Assembly: GCA_024138025.1 (NCBI GenBank)
Contig: JAMXBD010000114.1
Location: 1 to 64,000 of the forward strand
DNA from: Combretum micranthum
Lineage: Eukaryota > Streptophyta > Magnoliopsida > Myrtales > Combretaceae
Length of the DNA: 64,000 nucleotides
Reading direction: 5' to 3'
The position numbers and the translations under genes are program-made. How positions within the stretch are numbered: position 1 is the first letter of the stretch; every line of letters begins with the position of its first letter. The notes beneath the pieces were generated by a model. The model saw only the letters and a program-made list of their open reading frames with translations. It ran no database searches and was not told where the DNA came from. Shown here piece after piece: positions 35,631 through 47,279 of this stretch.

Positions 35631-35685
35631 CCATTACATTTGGTTGAGGCCAAAAAAAAAAAAAAAAAACCATTACATTTGGTTG
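35631..35685 (+). mobile_element. Poly(A) micro-insertion with 16-bp target duplication
   Basis: The 16-base sequence CCATTACATTTGGTTG occurs at 35631-35646 and again at 35670-35685. Between the copies lie only AGGCC and 18 A residues. A perfect long direct repeat flanking a poly(A) tail is the signature of LINE-driven target-primed retroposition, here almost fully 5'-truncated. Confidence 0.6.
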
Positions 35686-36116
35686 GTTAGAATGAAATAA
35701 ATTTTAAAAGAGCAAATTCTATACTTTATAACAATAGGTAATTTTGCAAATAAAAGTATCATCTTATAAGGAATAACAATTCCACTAATAATGAAATAGA
35801 TTAAGAATTTCTTATCAATTCCACAATATATGGAATAAATCTTACTTATAATTTCTTTTACAAATCAAAAGATTAAATAGCTATTTTGTAATGATAAAAG
35901 TAAAATAACAATTTCATTCTAATAAACTAAATAAAATGAATGCTTTTATATTGAGCCACATGCTATGAGTATGGGTTAAATGTATAAACAAATCAAACTA
36001 TTTATAATCTATTTCATACGACTTAATATTTGTTTAAGTTCAAATAAAAAATAACCTAAAGTTTAAGCTTACACTACTTACTCAAGTTGGTCCGGCTTTA
36101 TAATGCTTGACTCAAG

Positions 36117-36861
36117 TATAGATATATGCATGATTCAGTTTCAAATCGAAAATCGAACTGAAACCATTACCGGTAGTTCTAGAAAAGGAACCCCCAATTT
36201 TTCAGTTGCTAGGCAATTCTACGACCTAAAATAGGGTGGAACTAGTGGTTCCAACTGGTTTCATTGGAAAAAAAAAAGGAAATTAGAGAAAAAAATTAAA
36301 AATTATATTAAATATATAATTATTACTGTTTACACTAATAATAAAATTTATGACCTATTTATAATATTTAATATGTTATTATCACAACATAAATAAATAT
36401 AACTTAAAATCATTTATAATTTAGTCTATACAAACTTATCATAAATGCAAAATTTATTTCCTTAATAATATAAGACTATTTTTTTACTGTATTTTTTTTT
36501 CATCCTCTAGAATATTTTTCAATCACATACTACTTACTACAAATTGGTTGTGTTTGTATAAATAAATGTGCATTTTAAATAAATTTTTAAAAGTTTTGAT
36601 TAAATAATTTATCACTTATAAACCCAATAATTAATTATTTTGACTTTAAAATTTATTTTGTTAAAAACTAAAATCCATTTATTTTTTTATTTTTAAAAAA
36701 GGCGGTTCCGCAGTTCCAAAACTAGAACCTAGAACCGCCAATGCCATAGACCAAACCGAAACTTTGAGAGACGGTTTTACTCCTGATTTCTCATTTTTAA
36801 GACCTAGAACCAGTGGTTCCGATTCCGGTTCGATTTGGTTCTTGAACCGTGCCTATATCTA
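36117..36861. mobile_element. hAT-type MITE, GGTTCCGGTTCGAT family
   Basis: The 745-base element has ends TATAGATATATGCATGATTC and, in reverse, TAGATATAGGCACGGTTC. It is flanked by GACTCAAG (36109-36116) and GACTCATC (36862-36869), six of eight matching. GGTTCC/GGAACC motifs near both ends face each other. No transposase is encoded. Confidence 0.7.
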
Positions 36862-37699
36862 GACTCATCTAACTCAATAGATTTGAAATATCCTAACCTT
36901 TATTTTTGCATGATTTAAATTTCATTTGTGTGTGTTTGATTATATATTGATTTTTTTTAATTACATATGGAATATTAATAAATATTTAGTTAATTATGAT
37001 GTGTTAGCATGATTCATTCATGTGTTAAATTGCATGTTAGAATTTGTTTATATGATTTAGAGTTGATATTATATTGTATGTTGTGTGTGTGATGAGGCCA
37101 TTAACTTTCAAAAAAAAAAAAAAAGGCTGACCTAAACTACAAATCAAACCTTAGCGAATTTTAAAGCTACAAACCTAAGCCTAAACATTAAACAAAACTC
37201 AAGCCCAGGTCCTTCTTTAATTCCCAAAATATGCCTTAAAAATCAAAGTAATAAGGATAAACACAAAGTATGTTTTTGTCAAACTTCCCAAGCCAAAACC
37301 AGACCTCCAAACTGACGAATTGAACAACAACAACAAATGTCAGTTTTCTTCTTCAATTTTCTCAAATAATCCACTTAAAGCTTATATCAAGACTTAACAT
37401 CCAAGTTAAAGTTATATAAGGTAATGAGTTACATGTTTATGTGATTATTTGTTTTTTTTATTTCCTCCATGAATTGAAATTTATGTTATTATGATTGCTT
37501 AATGAGTTATATTGATTAATAGAGCTAAATAGGTTCTTGGAGTATAGTATATGAGTATAAGGAAGTGTTGAAGCTATTTTGGGGGAGTAAATGGGTTGAT
37601 AATTGTATATTGTGTGGTTTGAGAGATGAAGTAGATGTAGTTGTGGGTGTTGTGTAGGAAGTGAATATGTTGATTTTGAAGTGTTTAAGTTAGTCTAAA

Positions 37700-39600
37700 T
37701 GAGTTAAGTTTGAAAATTCGAAAATAGAACAAAACAAGGGAAAAACATGTCTTATGAACACTAGGTCAAAAATCACGAGCATGACAATGAGATTTGAAGC
37801 ATCGGGTTCATCAGCTTTTCATAAATCATAGGTGTGACCAAGGTCTTGGTAGCCTTTGATTTGTAAAATTTGCTTATCTCGGACGTGATTGATGTTGAAC
37901 CTTACATGGTTTTACAAAAATTTCAAGAATCACGATCGTAACGTAGTCCTTGCTAGCCTTGGGTCTTTCAAAAATTTTCCAAATCCAAATGTCACGGGCA
38001 TGATGTTGTCCTTAGTCAGCTCAGGTTATAAAGTTTTAATAATCACGGGCATTATTCAACCCATGATTGCGTGTGATGGCCACCCCTATCTTGATTACAA
38101 GCATGATTGAGATCACAGTCTTAATCACAGCCATGATCTGTCTCCTTACCCAGTGTTATATAAATAAATAATGATGATTTCAAGGATTAAAGGTAATAGA
38201 GTGGTGTATAAATATATGCTAAGTTATGTTTAATATGAGTTGTGATACCCCTCAAATATAGATGATGAAACTTTAATCACAGAAGCACCTTTTGGTGTAA
38301 TGGCTCGGAGTTTGTCGAAACTCCAAAGTTAAGTGTGCTCTGAGTAGAGCAATCCTACCAAAAGGACATAACCGTACAGCGTGTGGCCAAAGTGGACAAT
38401 ACCTCGGTGGGCGGAGTTTCAGGGCGTTACATGAGTTTTGTTTAGAACTTGATATTTGAGTAAATATTAGTCTTTACTTGTGAATCAATGTTAAATTCTT
38501 TAAATTGATACTTATATCAGACCCTCCTACCTCGATGAGTTGTACTACTAGTCTTTTGCTAGGGATATCAAATCGATCAAGTACGTAGTAACTTGGATGT
38601 TGTTTGCTAAGATAGGCATATCTTAAATCAACCCTAATTAGAGATACCTTAAAAGTGTTTGAATTGTTTGTGCATGCGCCGTTGAATCCGGTCGAGGAAG
38701 TAGCAATCCTGTTAACGAGGTTAATAGTAGTTAGGCACTTGGGCCACCCTAATCATGATGCAATGACGGTTATAAGTGGCTCGACGAGCAATAGGGCTAA
38801 CAGTATCGGTATAACATTTGCTTATTCTTAAGATGAAATAATATGATTTAGTTCACATTTATGGGACAGGTTGAACTAAGTGATATTATAGATTAAGTTA
38901 AGCAAAAATGAGAAATGATTGTGATCCCCAAAGGATGCTACTATTCTTTTTCGGTTATATCATTTGAGATATAAGTATCGGGCTGCCTATATTAACCCCC
39001 TAAGCATTTGCTATTAGTTAGGACCTCCAACTTCCTAATGGCTTGTTATGGAGTTTGAATACTCCTATGTTGATTGACAAACTTAATTGATGGTTAATAA
39101 ATTGATTGTTGTTGCATTGCATTTAGCTTAAGAGTGGTTGTCACCTTGTATTTGCTTGTGTTACTAGCATACTAAGCCTTTGGCTCATGATTTTCCATTT
39201 GCAGGTGCGAATGGAGATGAGTTATATTCTCAATTGGGTTATGGGATGGATTTTAAGGATTTTCTAGACAAGCGGGAAGATTAGGAACCCTGATAAAGAT
39301 GATGACCATTTTGTAATAGATTAGAAAAAGCGTTTTATGGAAAGTTTTGTGAATCTTGTTTTAAGCTTGATCTTAAGCCTATGTTTATAATATCTATGTA
39401 TATATAGGTATCAAGTCCTTTATCTTGTGGATGAAAAGATTACAAAGTTTTACAATGTTATATATAGTACTTCTTTTTATGAGATGTTTTTGGAATGACC
39501 CTTATGGCTTGTTTAGATAAATAATTATACAAATTCTTTCTTTAAAGACAACTTTACATGTAATACTACAGGATTACATGTGGCCGGGGACTGGATACAT
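37700..39600. mobile_element. Probable degraded gypsy LTR interrupted by Cassandra-like LTR
   Basis: Repeated ATCACGGGCATGA-like motifs at 37760-38150 and a segment at 39160-39220 (ACTAAGCCTTTGGCTCATG followed by TTTCCATTTGCAGGTGCG) resemble text seen in LTRs of plant chromovirus-type gypsy elements. I could not find its ends or a partner LTR. The Cassandra-like solo LTR sits inside it. The boundaries given are approximate. Confidence 0.35.
38241..38431 (+). mobile_element. Cassandra-like solo LTR with embedded 5S rRNA sequence
   Basis: The 191-base unit starts TGTGATACCCC and ends GGGCGTTACA (inverted ends TGTGATACCC / TGTAACGCCC). It is flanked on both sides by TGAGT (38236-38240, 38432-38436), a perfect five-base target duplication. 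Inside, about 38318-38360, AACTCCAAAGTTAAGTGTGCT followed by GAGTAGAGCAATCC matches the internal promoter part of plant 5S rRNA with a few changes. LTRs carrying 5S sequence define the Cassandra group of miniature LTR retrotransposons. Only one LTR remains, so it is a solo LTR left by recombination. Confidence 0.8.
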
Positions 39601-39894
39601 TTGGTTTACATATGCTTTGAATCTAGTCCTTACAAGATTAATCAAGTTCACGTTTGAACATAAAAATTAAATAACTTTAAGCCATGTTTAAATATTAAAA
39701 TTATTATCCTTAAAATTAAAAACATTATATTTAGATGAACTAAAACTTAAACAAACTTTAATCAAATTCAAGTTGAAATTTGTTAAATGATGTTTCATAT
39801 CAAATTCAACCTTGAAATTTTTCCACCGTTAATTAGAAGATCCAGAGTCAATTCTTACCCTCAAGAAGCTAAACAATCAAATGCAAATTCAACC

Positions 39895-40460
39895 ACAATT
39901 ACATTTGGAGAAGGACCAACTCAACCTTAGGGACTCTTGATCTTCTCTATACAAAACCATCCTCCACAGTAGCCCCCAATGTTCCTTTAGTGCTTATTTA
40001 ATCAAATCAGTTTAACCTAACTTTGGTTTGAAATCTAAATCAGATTTAAGCACTCAACACATATGTAATTAAAATAAAATCCATCATAGCATCATAATTT
40101 TCAATTAAGATTCAATTGGTTTCGATAGAATTGTGATCAATAATCCAATTATGATGGAAAAAAAAATCAAGCGTTTATGTTCATCATGTTTAATTCACTT
40201 GAACGGAATAAGGTTGGAAAAAAAATAACAATTCTTTTGTTTTATGATATGGGATATTTTTATGGAAAAATTTATTTTTTATAAGAAATAGCAATTCCCC
40301 TGGAGAAGGAAAGGAAGAAAGATTTTTTATCTATTTCACATTACATCGAATAAGCATTCTTGGATAAAATTTTACAAAATAAAACGAGGATATCAATTCT
40401 ATTAATGTTGACCAAGCGCAAGGAAATTTCCATCAAACACTATTATATTTCCAACATATA
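39895..40460 (+). repeat. Segmental duplicate, copy 1 (partner at 46172-46475)
   Basis: Shares long stretches with 46172-46475 in the same orientation, for example CAGATTTAAGCACTCAACAC followed by ATATGTAATTAAAAT, and CAAAACCATCCTC. The match is interrupted by 237 bases (40174-40410) bounded by ATCAAGCG and ACCAAGCG, an apparent insertion with an eight-base duplication, after which similarity resumes (TTCCATCAAACAC). Confidence 0.75.
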
Positions 40461-40989
40461 GAAAATAGGCACACCTAAAAAAATAAGGAGCTTAGAATTT
40501 TGATTGATTAACTTGAAATGTAGATGCCTATATTGGTTTGCGATATGAAAAGATTGATTAAAGAAAAGATGTATTAAATTTACGTGTGCTCTTTGTGTCC
40601 ACTTCTCCATCATCTCTACCGTTTATTGTTCATATGATAGATTAATGTTCATTACCTTCTATGAGCATAATCAACTAGATGGAAGATTTTTGTTTTTTTT
40701 TAAATCCATCATTATAACTAGAGAGAAGGAATTCAATCAAGTATATCCCACTTAGAAAACCAATTGTAATATCACTAAACTCTAATATCACTATGCTATA
40801 ATCCCATCAGCTAAATTGATGGAAGTTTAAGATGAAACCTTTCCTAAATAATTGCTTGTGGCACTATAGCTATTTAATCAAAAAGTTAAGCTTATAGATT
40901 TATTATGGAATTGATATTTATTACTCAAAACATATGTCAATGGCATTATCTATAACTAAATCAAGATGGCAATATATACACACACGTAC

Positions 40990-41014
40990 ATATATATATA
41001 TATATATATATATA
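40990..41014. repeat. TA microsatellite
   Basis: A run of about a dozen TA dinucleotides after ACACACGTACA. Confidence 0.85.
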
Positions 41015-41385
41015 AACTTTCAGATAAATCATTATGATATTAACTTGAACATAGTATCTAAGTAAAAGTCTTGAGTTTTAACTCTTACATACTCATTTCA
41101 ATTGGATTTAATTGAAATTGTCTATTTAATACATCTCAATAAAAAAGTCCGACCACAAACGAATAAAGTATTATATGATATATAATTCATACCAAATTTA
41201 TAAGATTAAACTTTAAATATTTGCGCATAACTTGCATTTTCTAATACTATAGAAGAATATAGTTGTATGTCTCCTGCATTCAAGGAGCTGCTGTATTCAT
41301 TTGAAATACGTAAATAAAGCTTCCCTTGTATCAGTAGGACTCAGAAAAAGAATATGACGAACCAACAAAGGTCCATTGATTTCCA

Positions 41386-44300
41386 TCAAGCTGAGTCAGA
41401 CATTGATGCATCTATATTCACACTAACTGGACTCCTAACTAAATGAACACCGTTTGCCCATGTTAAGCTCCCAAAATAGTACCCCAAGTTTATCGATGCC
41501 GTGGCAGTAATAGTAACATTGAAGGTCACTATCTTGGTTTCACAATCAAACTTCAAGATATGTGGCCTCACTTCTATAATAGTTCCCGATGGTGGCTCAA
41601 TTATTGGCCAGTAAACAGACTCGGCAGATCCCACATTTGTGACTCTTCTGGTTATTGTAGTGGAGTGTCTAAGATTTGGTATTGTTATAGATGGTAGGTT
41701 TACATCAAGAATTGAAGGCTTCGGGTTAGGGCAGACTGTTGGTTTTTCTGCAAGCCGGGAAATAGAAGATTCGTTGTAGTTCATGGAACATAGGTAGTTG
41801 ATGTAGTCAGTCATGTCTGCGTCGTAGACTAGGCCAGGATCTGCTGCCATGTTTGGGTTCATAATCCCACCTCCATAGTCGAATGGGTCGGCTATCTTTT
41901 GAGGAGATCCTCGAGCTAAGATTGGAAAACCTAATGGATGCTCCCACCAAGCTGCAGGAATTTGGGAAACAATCAAATCAGTTTCAAAATATGACTTTCA
42001 TTGTAACTTGTAAGTATTGGTGATTTAAGAATAATCTAATAGGGGAATCATAATGCACCGCTATGTTGATTACAGATGTACCTGTGGTGACAAGGGCTGA
42101 TCTGATGGCTGCAGGGGACCAGTCAGGATGGAGAGCTTTGAGGAGCGCAACAATGCCTGCTGCATGAGGAGTTGACATTGATGTTCCAGAGTGCATGGCA
42201 TATCCGTTGTCTGCCAATGGATCAAAAGGTGATGTAGCTGCTAGAATGTTTGCCCCCGGTGCTGCTATATCTGGCTGTGCCACCAAAGAATAACCAAATA
42301 GCATAACCGCATATAGAATGGATTACCAGCCAATCGTCAGGGTATCGATATAGCTATTTGTACAGCATTTGAAATAAATGCGCTACTAAAAAGCAAGAGT
42401 TTTGCTAATTAATGCCTCGGGACACTTATGTAGCAATTGTTGTATAAAAATGTTCAACTTCTTATGCAATTCTCACCTTATGGAATGTGTAATAAGTGTA
42501 TTGACAATTACAATTTCCATATAAATTAAGCTAAAAAAGAGGCTGACTACACTCCTTTGAAAACCAATAATAAATACATATACACCTATCCACAGTATGT
42601 TAAATATGTCATGATTTTAGCACAAACTACCCTCTTGCACATTCAAATTAGGCATGATTTTGGCAGAAGTGTGATATAACAAATATAAAAGCAAGTACCG
42701 GATACCTTCAAATTTAAAGATTTTAGATTAGTTCGCTGTAGAAAGCATAATAGACCTGTGATGACATAACATATACCTTTAATTGTAAAAATTCCCAGGA
42801 TAATGTGAGAATGCCAACATCCGCATAATGTTCATTGACAACGGGAAAGTGTTTAAGGTGTTATAATAGTCACCTTAACCCAACATTCGGATTATGATAG
42901 AGATAACGAGCATTTAATTGGATTTACCTTGAGAATAGCAGGTGCAATGGAGCTTGGTCCCCTAGAAGAGAAAAATGCCACCTTAGCAGGCACTTGATTG
43001 CCAACAACAGTTTTAGTTGGACTTAGCTTAACCTTTGGAGACCTGTGTAAAATTTATAATAGGAAATAGGTCTTTTCTGCTAAATAAGTATGTCCCATTT
43101 GTACTGAAAGGCATTAACTCTTTTGTTAACAACAAATTTGATACCTTATAGCACGAAAATAGTAGAGAATCCGAGTGCCAATTTCATAGTCAACTTCAAT
43201 GCAGGGGAAGTCATGGCTGCATGGAGATAATCCATCACTCGGGTTCTTTGCAATGATTACACCAACTCCACCAGATGCTTTAACAGCTGCAGCAGCAATC
43301 ACCACAGCAGCTCTAGTAGTTACAGTAGTGAAGCACAAGACCACTTTCAGCCATCATTGTGGTATTAGGCAAGAGAAATTGAAACGCTGCACATTAATCA
43401 GGATGCAATTTTATGGTTTGAGCTTTGCAACTCTAAAACCATGACATAATGAAGTTACAAACGGATCTACCTGATGTAGTAGGGTCCAGTGCTGTGCCTT
43501 CTGGATAAAACAAGCTAGTAAAACGATTTCCTTTCCAGCATAGATTCCTTGACCCTTTGAGAAAATAAGGAAATCAATTTTATACATTTGCCAGAAGTAA
43601 GATGAAATATCTATGGTTGCATCCTTGCAATAAAGGCGAATGTATAAAGGGTTCCTTGTTCAGCAAGCTTCAAAAAATTGACATGATTAAGATTTACCAT
43701 TAAAGTTTCATTGTTTCCTAGTGTTATATAAGTAGGAAAGGCACGATCAATGGTGCTTGCTGCAACATTCAACATCCATGGTGCTGTATTTTCAACTGTT
43801 TGAGAAGATGGTCCACCATTTGCTGCCCCACAAACAACAGTGATGCCTTTGACCACAGCATGGAAGGAACCAGTTGCAATCCCATCTCGGTCATCAACAT
43901 CTGAGAATAGAGGAATAGCTGATCCAATAGACAAGGATAGGATATCAACCCCATCATGTACAGCCACATCAAATGCCTTCAGGATATCAGCTACAGAGCT
44001 TTGTCCTCCTTGCTCGTTCCAGCAAACCTTATATATAGCCAAATGGGCACGAGGGCACCACCTCTTGCAGTTCCATAGCCGACACCTTTATAGCTGACAT
44101 TGTGAACGAATGATCCAGCTGCTGTGCTAGCTGTATGACTGCCGTGTCCATTAGCATCTCTAGGAGACAAGATTCTATGTCTCAGATGCATTTGTGGCTG
44201 TCCATAATCAGCTAGGAAGCCATCAACAAACCAACGTGCTCCAATAATCTTCCTGTTGCAGTGTTTTGTTGGAACGAATTGCTCTCCAGATTCACAAGAA

Positions 44301-45195
44301 CCTTTCCAGTGCTGTGGAATTGGCCCAGGCCTTCATCATAAATGATTTTGACTCTGGCCAAATTCCTGTTTTGATTATTCAACAAATCACTTCAAAATTT
44401 TGCAACAAGACGTTATAGAAAGATGGAATAAGACTAGCAAAGGAATGAATTACCTGTATCTAGAACACCTATGATAACTCTTCACCATTTTACTTCTTTG
44501 AAGAAGACTAGTGGGAGATGGAGAAGACAGGCCTAGGAATCCCAGCTCCTTGTCGTTTGCAGCTTGTGAAAGGTATTTGGCATCACCCAAACAACATTCG
44601 GCAATGCTATTTCAAGACAAGGTAAGAAATAATAGCTACTTAACTCCTAATCATGCATCTAAAACTAGCGAATTTGATACATCTTAAATTAGTCTAAATT
44701 TACCAGCAAGTTTTTGTGCTTGAGACTCTGTCAGCTTGGCTGCAAAACCAGAGAAGCATGTCGGTAGCTATAAACAATGAACTCAGCTGCTGCTTCCATG
44801 CTGCAGGGTATATACAAGAAGATCAAATTGGCAATCAACACTATTCAACAAAGTAATGCTAGCATGACTAAAAAATAGTACATGCTTTTAAATTTTACAG
44901 AATTTTTAAAACTTCACCTCCAACGACCGAAGCAAGCATGTTGTGATGGGAACCAGTAACCAAAATCAAGATCGTTCTCACGCTTTCTCCAATGGTATAC
45001 AATGTGAAACCTGTCAATTGATGAAATAATCAATGAACTCAGACACCCAATATAAATTCTAGAAGTGAAAAGCTACACTACTCTCAGAAAGTTTACATAC
45101 AGTGCTCTTAGCATCCACACTTGGTATGACTTACTTTGGCTAGTGAAAAAAACCAGAAAACATAAAAGAGGAAAGGCCATTGTGGTCTTCTTCAT
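41386..45195 (-). pseudogene. Subtilisin-like serine protease (S8, SBT3-like), frame broken in this sequence
   Basis: Plant subtilases are secreted endoproteases that act in the cell wall and apoplast. Ten exons: 45135-45195, 44918-45010, 44704-44800, 44454-44606, 43698-44365, 43471-43554, 43145-43386, 42928-43042, 42082-42274, 41386-41951. Exon 1 encodes a signal peptide (MKKTTMAFPLLCFLVFF). The I9 propeptide follows, then catalytic Asp in VIIGVLDT (about 44465), His in NGHGSHTAS (about 44140), a PA-type insert (KNPSDGLSPC, about 43245), and Ser in [12 protein letters not shown] (about 42180). The last exon holds the Fn3-like domain (TRRVTNVGSAESVYW) to the stop at 41386. The KVVLCF and [18 protein letters not shown] regions fit the SBT3 group. 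All three catalytic residues and splice sites are present, but about eight one-base losses, almost all in runs of the same base, break the frame. Either a young pseudogene or uncorrected homopolymer error. Confidence 0.88.
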
Positions 45196-45825
45196 ATCCT
45201 TTCCACACAGAGCAGCAAATAGATTTTTCTCATCAAGTTTGAAGCATGAAGAAACATATGTTTTTGTCAAGTGAGAGGAGAAACATCTCTTGCTGTTGAG
45301 CAACATGTAACATATCATATGACACATTAAGCCAAAAATGATAATTACCTAAAATCCTAGAGAAAACTTGCAAGCTTGGAAATTTTATATATAAATAAAT
45401 AAATAAAATAAGTTGTGTGATTCACAAGTAAGGTCAAACTAATTGCACATCATCTTAAGCACTCATCATCAGTTGTAATTAATACAATGTCAACGTTACC
45501 ATAAAAGGTAAATTGTACTTCTTTTGCTTGTTTACTCTTAATATCGTATTGGGTATTTAATTTTATTAAAAATAAAAGGAACCCCATTAAAATCAAGGTT
45601 GGTTGAGTGTAGTTTTAATTTAATGTTGAAACTTAAAATGAAAGTCATCTTATCTTAGTTTCAAAGACTGGTTTCTTAGCTTTAAGTTTATAGATTTAGA
45701 TTCACGTGTCGTAACTTCAAACAATAGTCACTTCTCTCAAAACTAATATAATTTAATCAAAACAACCTTTCTCAAGGACTATGACAGAATCATGTGAATG
45801 CGGTTATAGGACAGCAAGAGCTATG

Positions 45826-46080
45826 TCAAATGCTGGGAGCACCGACCGAAGTGGTTTCACCCTTCGGAGAAAACAATTGCAGCGAGGGCACAGTCACAGA
45901 TTTTTTCAACGCCCATGTTGGTTTCATCGGATTCGACAATGAGGACGCTTTCAGATTTGACCCAAGATACAATCTTGCCCATCCGTCAAGGTGGTGGTGG
46001 CAGTGGAACGGAATGGGAGAGCAAATGGAAGAGGAAGAGGAGAGAGGGAGCTCGGGAAGGAGAGAAGAATAAGAGGCCAT
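45826..46080 (-). CDS. Small open frame with transit-peptide-like start, unidentified
   Basis: The 84-codon frame begins in a context CTCACTCATCATGGCC that looks like a real plant start. It opens MASYSSLLPELPLSSSSS, a Ser-rich, acid-poor segment resembling plastid transit peptides. The rest (for example PTWALKKSVTVPSLQLFSP) is not recognised. GC content and complexity are higher than in the flanks, and the opposite strand is also open over 92 codons. It may be the first exon of a gene whose other exons are gone, or a copied gene end. Confidence 0.3.
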   Translation of the reverse strand: MASYSSLLPELPLSSSSSICSPIPFHCHHHLDGWARLYLGSNLKASSLSNPMKPTWALKKSVTVPSLQLFSPKGETTSVGAPSI

Positions 46081-46171
46081 GATGAGTGAGTAAGAGTGCT
46101 TTTTCCCCTTTCCCCCCCGTCCTGGGAGGAATGAGAAAGAAAGAGTAAGTGATGGGAATGGAGATGAACCA

Positions 46172-46475
46172 GCTCAAGCTTCAACACTCTTAATCTTCTA
46201 TATGCAAAACCATCCTCGAATGTTCTTAATTTGATTTAATCAAGTTAACCTAATCTTGGCTTGAAATCTAAAAATCAGATTTAAGCACTCAACACATATG
46301 TAATTAAAATGGAACCCACAATAGCCTCATAATTTTCAATAAAAATTCAATTAGTTTCAATAGAATAAGACCAGAATTCCAATTACAATGGAAAATCCAA
46401 ACTCAATATTTTCCAAAACAGTTAAGGAGTCATCAAATTCCATCAAACACCATCATATTTTCAATAAAGCATCGC
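46172..46475 (+). repeat. Segmental duplicate, copy 2 (partner at 39895-40460)
   Basis: Non-coding segment between the unidentified small frame and histone H4. It is similar in the same orientation to 39895-40460 and lacks that copy's 237-base insertion. The two copies bracket the subtilase gene. Confidence 0.7.
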
Positions 46476-46583
46476 GTCTTATACAAAGATTAACCAACAA
46501 AACAAAAAATACCTAAATCCCACCAAGCACCCCAAACATGACCCAAATATAAAACCCTAACCCTGAATATGAACCCCACATTC

Positions 46584-46907
<324 letters not shown>

Positions 46908-47015
46908 TTAGGTTAGAATTGGAATATCCCTTTTGGTTGTTCACAGGAAAGTAGAAACAAATGGAAGATGGAAGAAAGAGAGTGATTGGATTGATGGAAC
47001 TGGACAGGATTGCAG

Positions 47016-47030
47016 TTAGGGTTTTATAGT
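47016..47030 (-). promoter_or_regulatory. Overlapping telo-box and TATA box of H4 promoter
   Basis: On the minus strand ACTATAAAACCCTAA combines a TATA box (CTATAAAA) with a telo-box (AAACCCTAA), about 120 bases before the H4 start codon. Telo-boxes are known in promoters of plant S-phase and ribosomal protein genes. A TCCAACGGTT motif at 47214-47223, further upstream, resembles a mitosis-specific activator core on the opposite strand. Confidence 0.6.
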
Positions 47031-47279
47031 AGGAACGCCTCGGGGTTTGAATTTCGGTTTTGGCGGGTCGTTCTTGTTCTTTTTTCTTTTTTTATTGATT
47101 TGAGTTTTTTTTGGAGATGGAATTATGAGCGTTGGATTAGGAGATGATCGACGGTTTGCGGAGTCTATCCGTGTGAGTGGGAAATAGTTCATCCTGACCG
47201 TTATTAATATGTATCCAACGGTTGTAGCCGCATATATATGCTATCAACCTTCGACAGACCACTTTGGATCCCGTGGTTA

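Larger units (their letters stand above)
33892..36108. other. Region upstream of NHX gene, no further gene seen
   Basis: This is the probable promoter side of the NHX gene, AT-rich. It holds a strong inverted repeat at 34337-34399, a short poly(A) insertion at 35631-35685, and inverted ends near 35676-35697 and 35911-35935 (TTTGGTTGGTTAGAATGAAAT and its diverged reverse) that probably bound another MITE. No clear TATA box could be tied to the NHX start. Confidence 0.5.
39601..41385. other. Intergenic downstream of subtilase; holds one copy of a local duplication
   Basis: No gene seen. Contents: one copy of a duplicated segment (39895-40460) described separately, a TA microsatellite at about 40990-41014, and otherwise AT-rich text. 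Confidence 0.5.

Noticed and set aside
38290..38360. A possible 5S rRNA gene
   Set aside because: Only the internal-promoter part matches, and it lies inside an LTR with target duplications; it is the 5S-derived part of a Cassandra-like element, not a gene.
45794..46072. 92-codon plus-strand frame opposite the unidentified small frame
   Set aside because: The minus-strand frame has the better start context. This one ends in a Glu/Arg-rich low-complexity tail produced by the antisense of a Ser/Pro-rich segment.
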